Assembly (NCBI RefSeq): GCF_000282495.1
Contig: NZ_AKJE01000111.1
Location: 90,631-154,630, forward strand
From: Pseudomonas sp. GM79
GTDB taxonomy: Bacteria > Pseudomonadota > Gammaproteobacteria > Pseudomonadales > Pseudomonadaceae
Length of the DNA: 64,000 nt
Reading direction: 5' to 3'
Shown here: positions 62,090-64,000 of the stretch, piece after piece
Position numbering within the stretch: the first letter of the stretch is position 1
Layout of the letters: each line of letters opens with the position of its first letter
Notes under the pieces: generated by a model
What the model was told of the DNA's origin: nothing
The model's database searches: none
What the model saw: only the letters and a program-made list of their open reading frames with translations
Translations under genes and position numbers: made by a program

Positions 62090-63270
62090 TAAAGATTCCT
62101 GCTCAACACCAACAGGGCGATATCATCCGGCATCTCCCCTAGCGTGGCCAATCCAAAAACCTGGCGCAGACCATCCAGGCTGCCGCCCGCTGCCTTCACC
62201 CGTTGAGGCAAAGCAGCTTCTTTATCTTTGAGTGTGGGTTCTGGCAAAAGGTCCAAAATGCCATCAGACATCAGCGTCAGGCTGAACACTGGTGGCAATT
62301 CCAGTACGTGGTCTTCGTAGGTGGCTTCATTGAAGAGGCCCACCGGCAGACCGCGCCCTTCCAGGTAACGAACACTGTCTGGCGTGTACAACACAGGCAA
62401 CGGCAGATGACCGCCGATGCTATAGGTCAACAAACCGGTCTCCTCGTCGATGACTCCACCGACCATTGTGACGTGTTTACCCAGCTTACAACTGATCAGG
62501 CCCCGGTTGATATGACCAAGAACCTCTGAAGGCTTGAACTCTGGCAATGTGCCGTTGCGCTTGGATTCGAACAGCAAGCGCGTGGTCATGAACTTCAGCA
62601 GCACGGTAACGAAGGCTGAAGAGGCGCCATGGCCGGAAACGTCCGCCAGGTAAAACGCTACCCGACGCTCATCGACCCGAAAGTAGTCGACGAAATCGCC
62701 CGACAGGTACAACGACGGAATGATCTGGTGCGCGAACTGGAACTCGTTGATGCTCCAGGGGCTGACCGGCAGCATGTTCATCTGCACCTGGCGACCGGCG
62801 TTCTGGTCTTCCTGGAGCAGGTTCAGGCTGGCTTCGAGCTCGCGGTTGGCCTTTTCCAGCTTCTCGCGATAGCGCTGGTTTTCCAGCAGCAGGCGCGCAC
62901 GATCCAGGGCCCGGCGCACGGAGTGCTCGAGCACGGCCAGATCTTCAAGAGGCTTGATCAGATAGTCCGCCGCGCCCAGGCGCAGGGCCTCGACCGCGTC
63001 GTTCATCACGCCCGCGCCCGACACCACGATCACCGGGGTCTGCGGCGACAGCTCAGTGACCTGGCGAATGAGTTCGAGTCCGCCCATCTGCGGCATGCGC
63101 AGATCGCAGATGACCAAGTCGGGCTTGTCTTGCTCGAATACCTGAAGACCCTGCTGGCCGTTGCTGGCCTGCAGGACACTGAAACCACTGTCTTCCAAGT
63201 AGGCCGCGAGGCTCGCGCGCACTACTTCGTCATCATCGATTATCAGCAGCGTGGCACTGGTTTTTGGCAT
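62089..63270 (-). CDS. hsbR: Response regulator with PP2C phosphatase domain, HsbR
   Basis: 393 residues from ATG at 63270 (MPKTSATLLIIDDDEVV). Receiver domain 1-125 with phospho-acceptor aspartate in VICDLRMPQMGG; a coiled linker (LLENQRYREKLEKANRELEA); PP2C/SpoIIE-type phosphatase from about 180 with SGDFVDYF, LADVSGHGASSAF and LTLMSDGILDLL. HsbR acts on HsbA after receiving phosphate from HptB. hptB is not visible here. An in-frame start at 63330 adds a Cys-rich leader and is not favoured. Confidence 0.92.
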   Translation of the reverse strand: MPKTSATLLIIDDDEVVRASLAAYLEDSGFSVLQASNGQQGLQVFEQDKPDLVICDLRMPQMGGLELIRQVTELSPQTPVIVVSGAGVMNDAVEALRLGAADYLIKPLEDLAVLEHSVRRALDRARLLLENQRYREKLEKANRELEASLNLLQEDQNAGRQVQMNMLPVSPWSINEFQFAHQIIPSLYLSGDFVDYFRVDERRVAFYLADVSGHGASSAFVTVLLKFMTTRLLFESKRNGTLPEFKPSEVLGHINRGLISCKLGKHVTMVGGVIDEETGLLTYSIGGHLPLPVLYTPDSVRYLEGRGLPVGLFNEATYEDHVLELPPVFSLTLMSDGILDLLPEPTLKDKEAALPQRVKAAGGSLDGLRQVFGLATLGEMPDDIALLVLSRNL

Positions 63271-63546
63271 GTGGGCAAACGGCGCCAGAATTAGGTTGGC
63301 GTAGCAGGCTGGGCATTGGCCCCCGCACACACTACTGGATTCGCTTTCTAGCCTCTCTGCCGCACCGTTTTCGAGCGTTAGCCCTACTTACAGGTACACC
63401 AAAGGTGCCCTTCTAAGGCGCAGACGGTACTCCCATCCGCGAGGCGTTTCAAGCTCACGCCGATGGTCGCTTGACGTCTTTACTTGTCAAATCACCGGGA
63501 GTTATAAGAACAGGCAAAACCGTAACCCAAAGGAAGGATCGAGCCC

Positions 63547-63846
63547 ATGAGCGAAACCGGTCGGGACTACAGCGAAAAGCGCGATTTCATCCGCATGCGG
63601 GTCGATGCCGATGTGTCGCTGATTCATGAAGGCGACGAGGTGCCAGCCGTCTGCATTGACCTTTCCAGCAGTGGCATGCAGGTTGAAGCACCTCGCTTGT
63701 TCAGGGTCGGTGACCGGCTCAGCGTGAGGATCGATTCCGATCATGCAGCGCTCAAAGGCCTTGAGGCCGATACCGAAGTGGTGTGGGTCAAAGCACAGGA
63801 CGGCAGCAATCAGAAACTCGGGCTTACAATCCTGAAAATGAAATAG
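63547..63846 (+). CDS. PilZ-domain c-di-GMP receptor protein
   Basis: 99 residues, a stand-alone PilZ domain. The c-di-GMP-binding arginine region is EKRDFIRMRVDADV and the second motif is CIDLSSSGMQVEAP (DxSxxG). AAAGGA precedes the start. It diverges from hsbR. In P. aeruginosa a PilZ gene also belongs to the hsb-flgM neighbourhood, which suggests a motility role. Confidence 0.92.
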   Translation: MSETGRDYSEKRDFIRMRVDADVSLIHEGDEVPAVCIDLSSSGMQVEAPRLFRVGDRLSVRIDSDHAALKGLEADTEVVWVKAQDGSNQKLGLTILKMK

Positions 63847-63921
63847 CCCCGATTTAACCCGCAAGCCAAACGAAAGAAGGCGGTCATTGGGCCCAATACC
63901 AGTCAGTTCAGGCGCGGAACC

Positions 63922-64000
63922 TGTGGGAGCGGGCTTGCTCGCGAAAGCGGTGTATCAGGCGACATCAAATGTTGACTGTGCCGCCGACTTCGCGAGCAAG
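63922..64000. repeat. REP pair cut by the window end
   Basis: TGTGGGAGCGGGCTTGCTCG, a linker with GACATCAAATGTTGACTGTG, and the first half of the inverted partner. The linker is nearly the same as that at 44.2 kb, so the pair-plus-linker behaves as one mobile unit. Confidence 0.88.

Overview
The window is chromosomal DNA of a fluorescent-group Pseudomonas. The evidence is the gene order around usg-truA-accD-folC, the full-length FimV, the leuC-leuD-leuB-asd block, the HsbR/HsbA/PilZ trio, about 60% G+C, and many Pseudomonas-type REP palindromes (core GGGAGCGGGCTTGCTCGCGA). No insertion sequence, integrase, prophage or CRISPR array was seen.

Layout. 1-16 kb is a long minus-strand housekeeping block. 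In transcription order it reads leuC, leuD, a methyltransferase, leuB, asd, a catalytically dead Asd paralogue (usg), fimV, truA, trpF, accD, folC, dedD and cvpA (cut by the window edge). A LysR regulator diverges from leuC. 16-23 kb holds a five-PAS GGDEF-EAL protein, a small heat-shock gene with a sigma-32-like promoter and a ROSE-type RNA thermometer, dusC, and a TetR/hydrolase/thioesterase group. 23-30 kb has a duplicated tRNA-Glu/tRNA-Ala array, gltX, uvrB, an aromatic aminotransferase, two small genes and tRNA-Asn. 30-37 kb is a tripartite RND efflux system with its TetR regulator; two near-identical operator candidates sit at its divergent promoters. 37-49 kb carries a purine permease, a BrnT/BrnA toxin-antitoxin pair, an arylamine N-acetyltransferase, exonuclease III, two membrane c-di-GMP proteins and two divergent L,D-transpeptidase-type proteins. 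49.4-55.1 kb is a copper island: copABCD, a Met-rich exported protein, a DUF2933 protein, the wreck of a copper P-type ATPase, and copZ behind a CueR-like promoter. 55-59 kb is accessory: an AT-rich hemerythrin pair, a periplasmic PheC-like protein, a small lipoprotein, an orphan Tai4-type immunity protein, and a DUF6124/DUF3077-type gene with an elaborate structured leader. 59-64 kb returns to core genes: dusA, tal, hsbA, hsbR and a PilZ protein.

How the genes connect. The left block supplies leucine, lysine/threonine/methionine, tryptophan, folate and fatty-acid precursors plus polarity and cell-division factors. Three GGDEF proteins, the PilZ protein and HsbA/HsbR tie the window to c-di-GMP and motility/biofilm switching. 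The copper island combines periplasmic sequestration and oxidation (CopA, CopB, CopC) with cytosolic chaperoning (CopZ), but its local export ATPase has been lost by internal deletion and frameshifts. It shows three different candidate control signals: a cop-type box, a perfect ANR/FNR box and a CueR-type promoter.

All assignments come from reading the sequence and recalling protein families. No database search or folding program was run.
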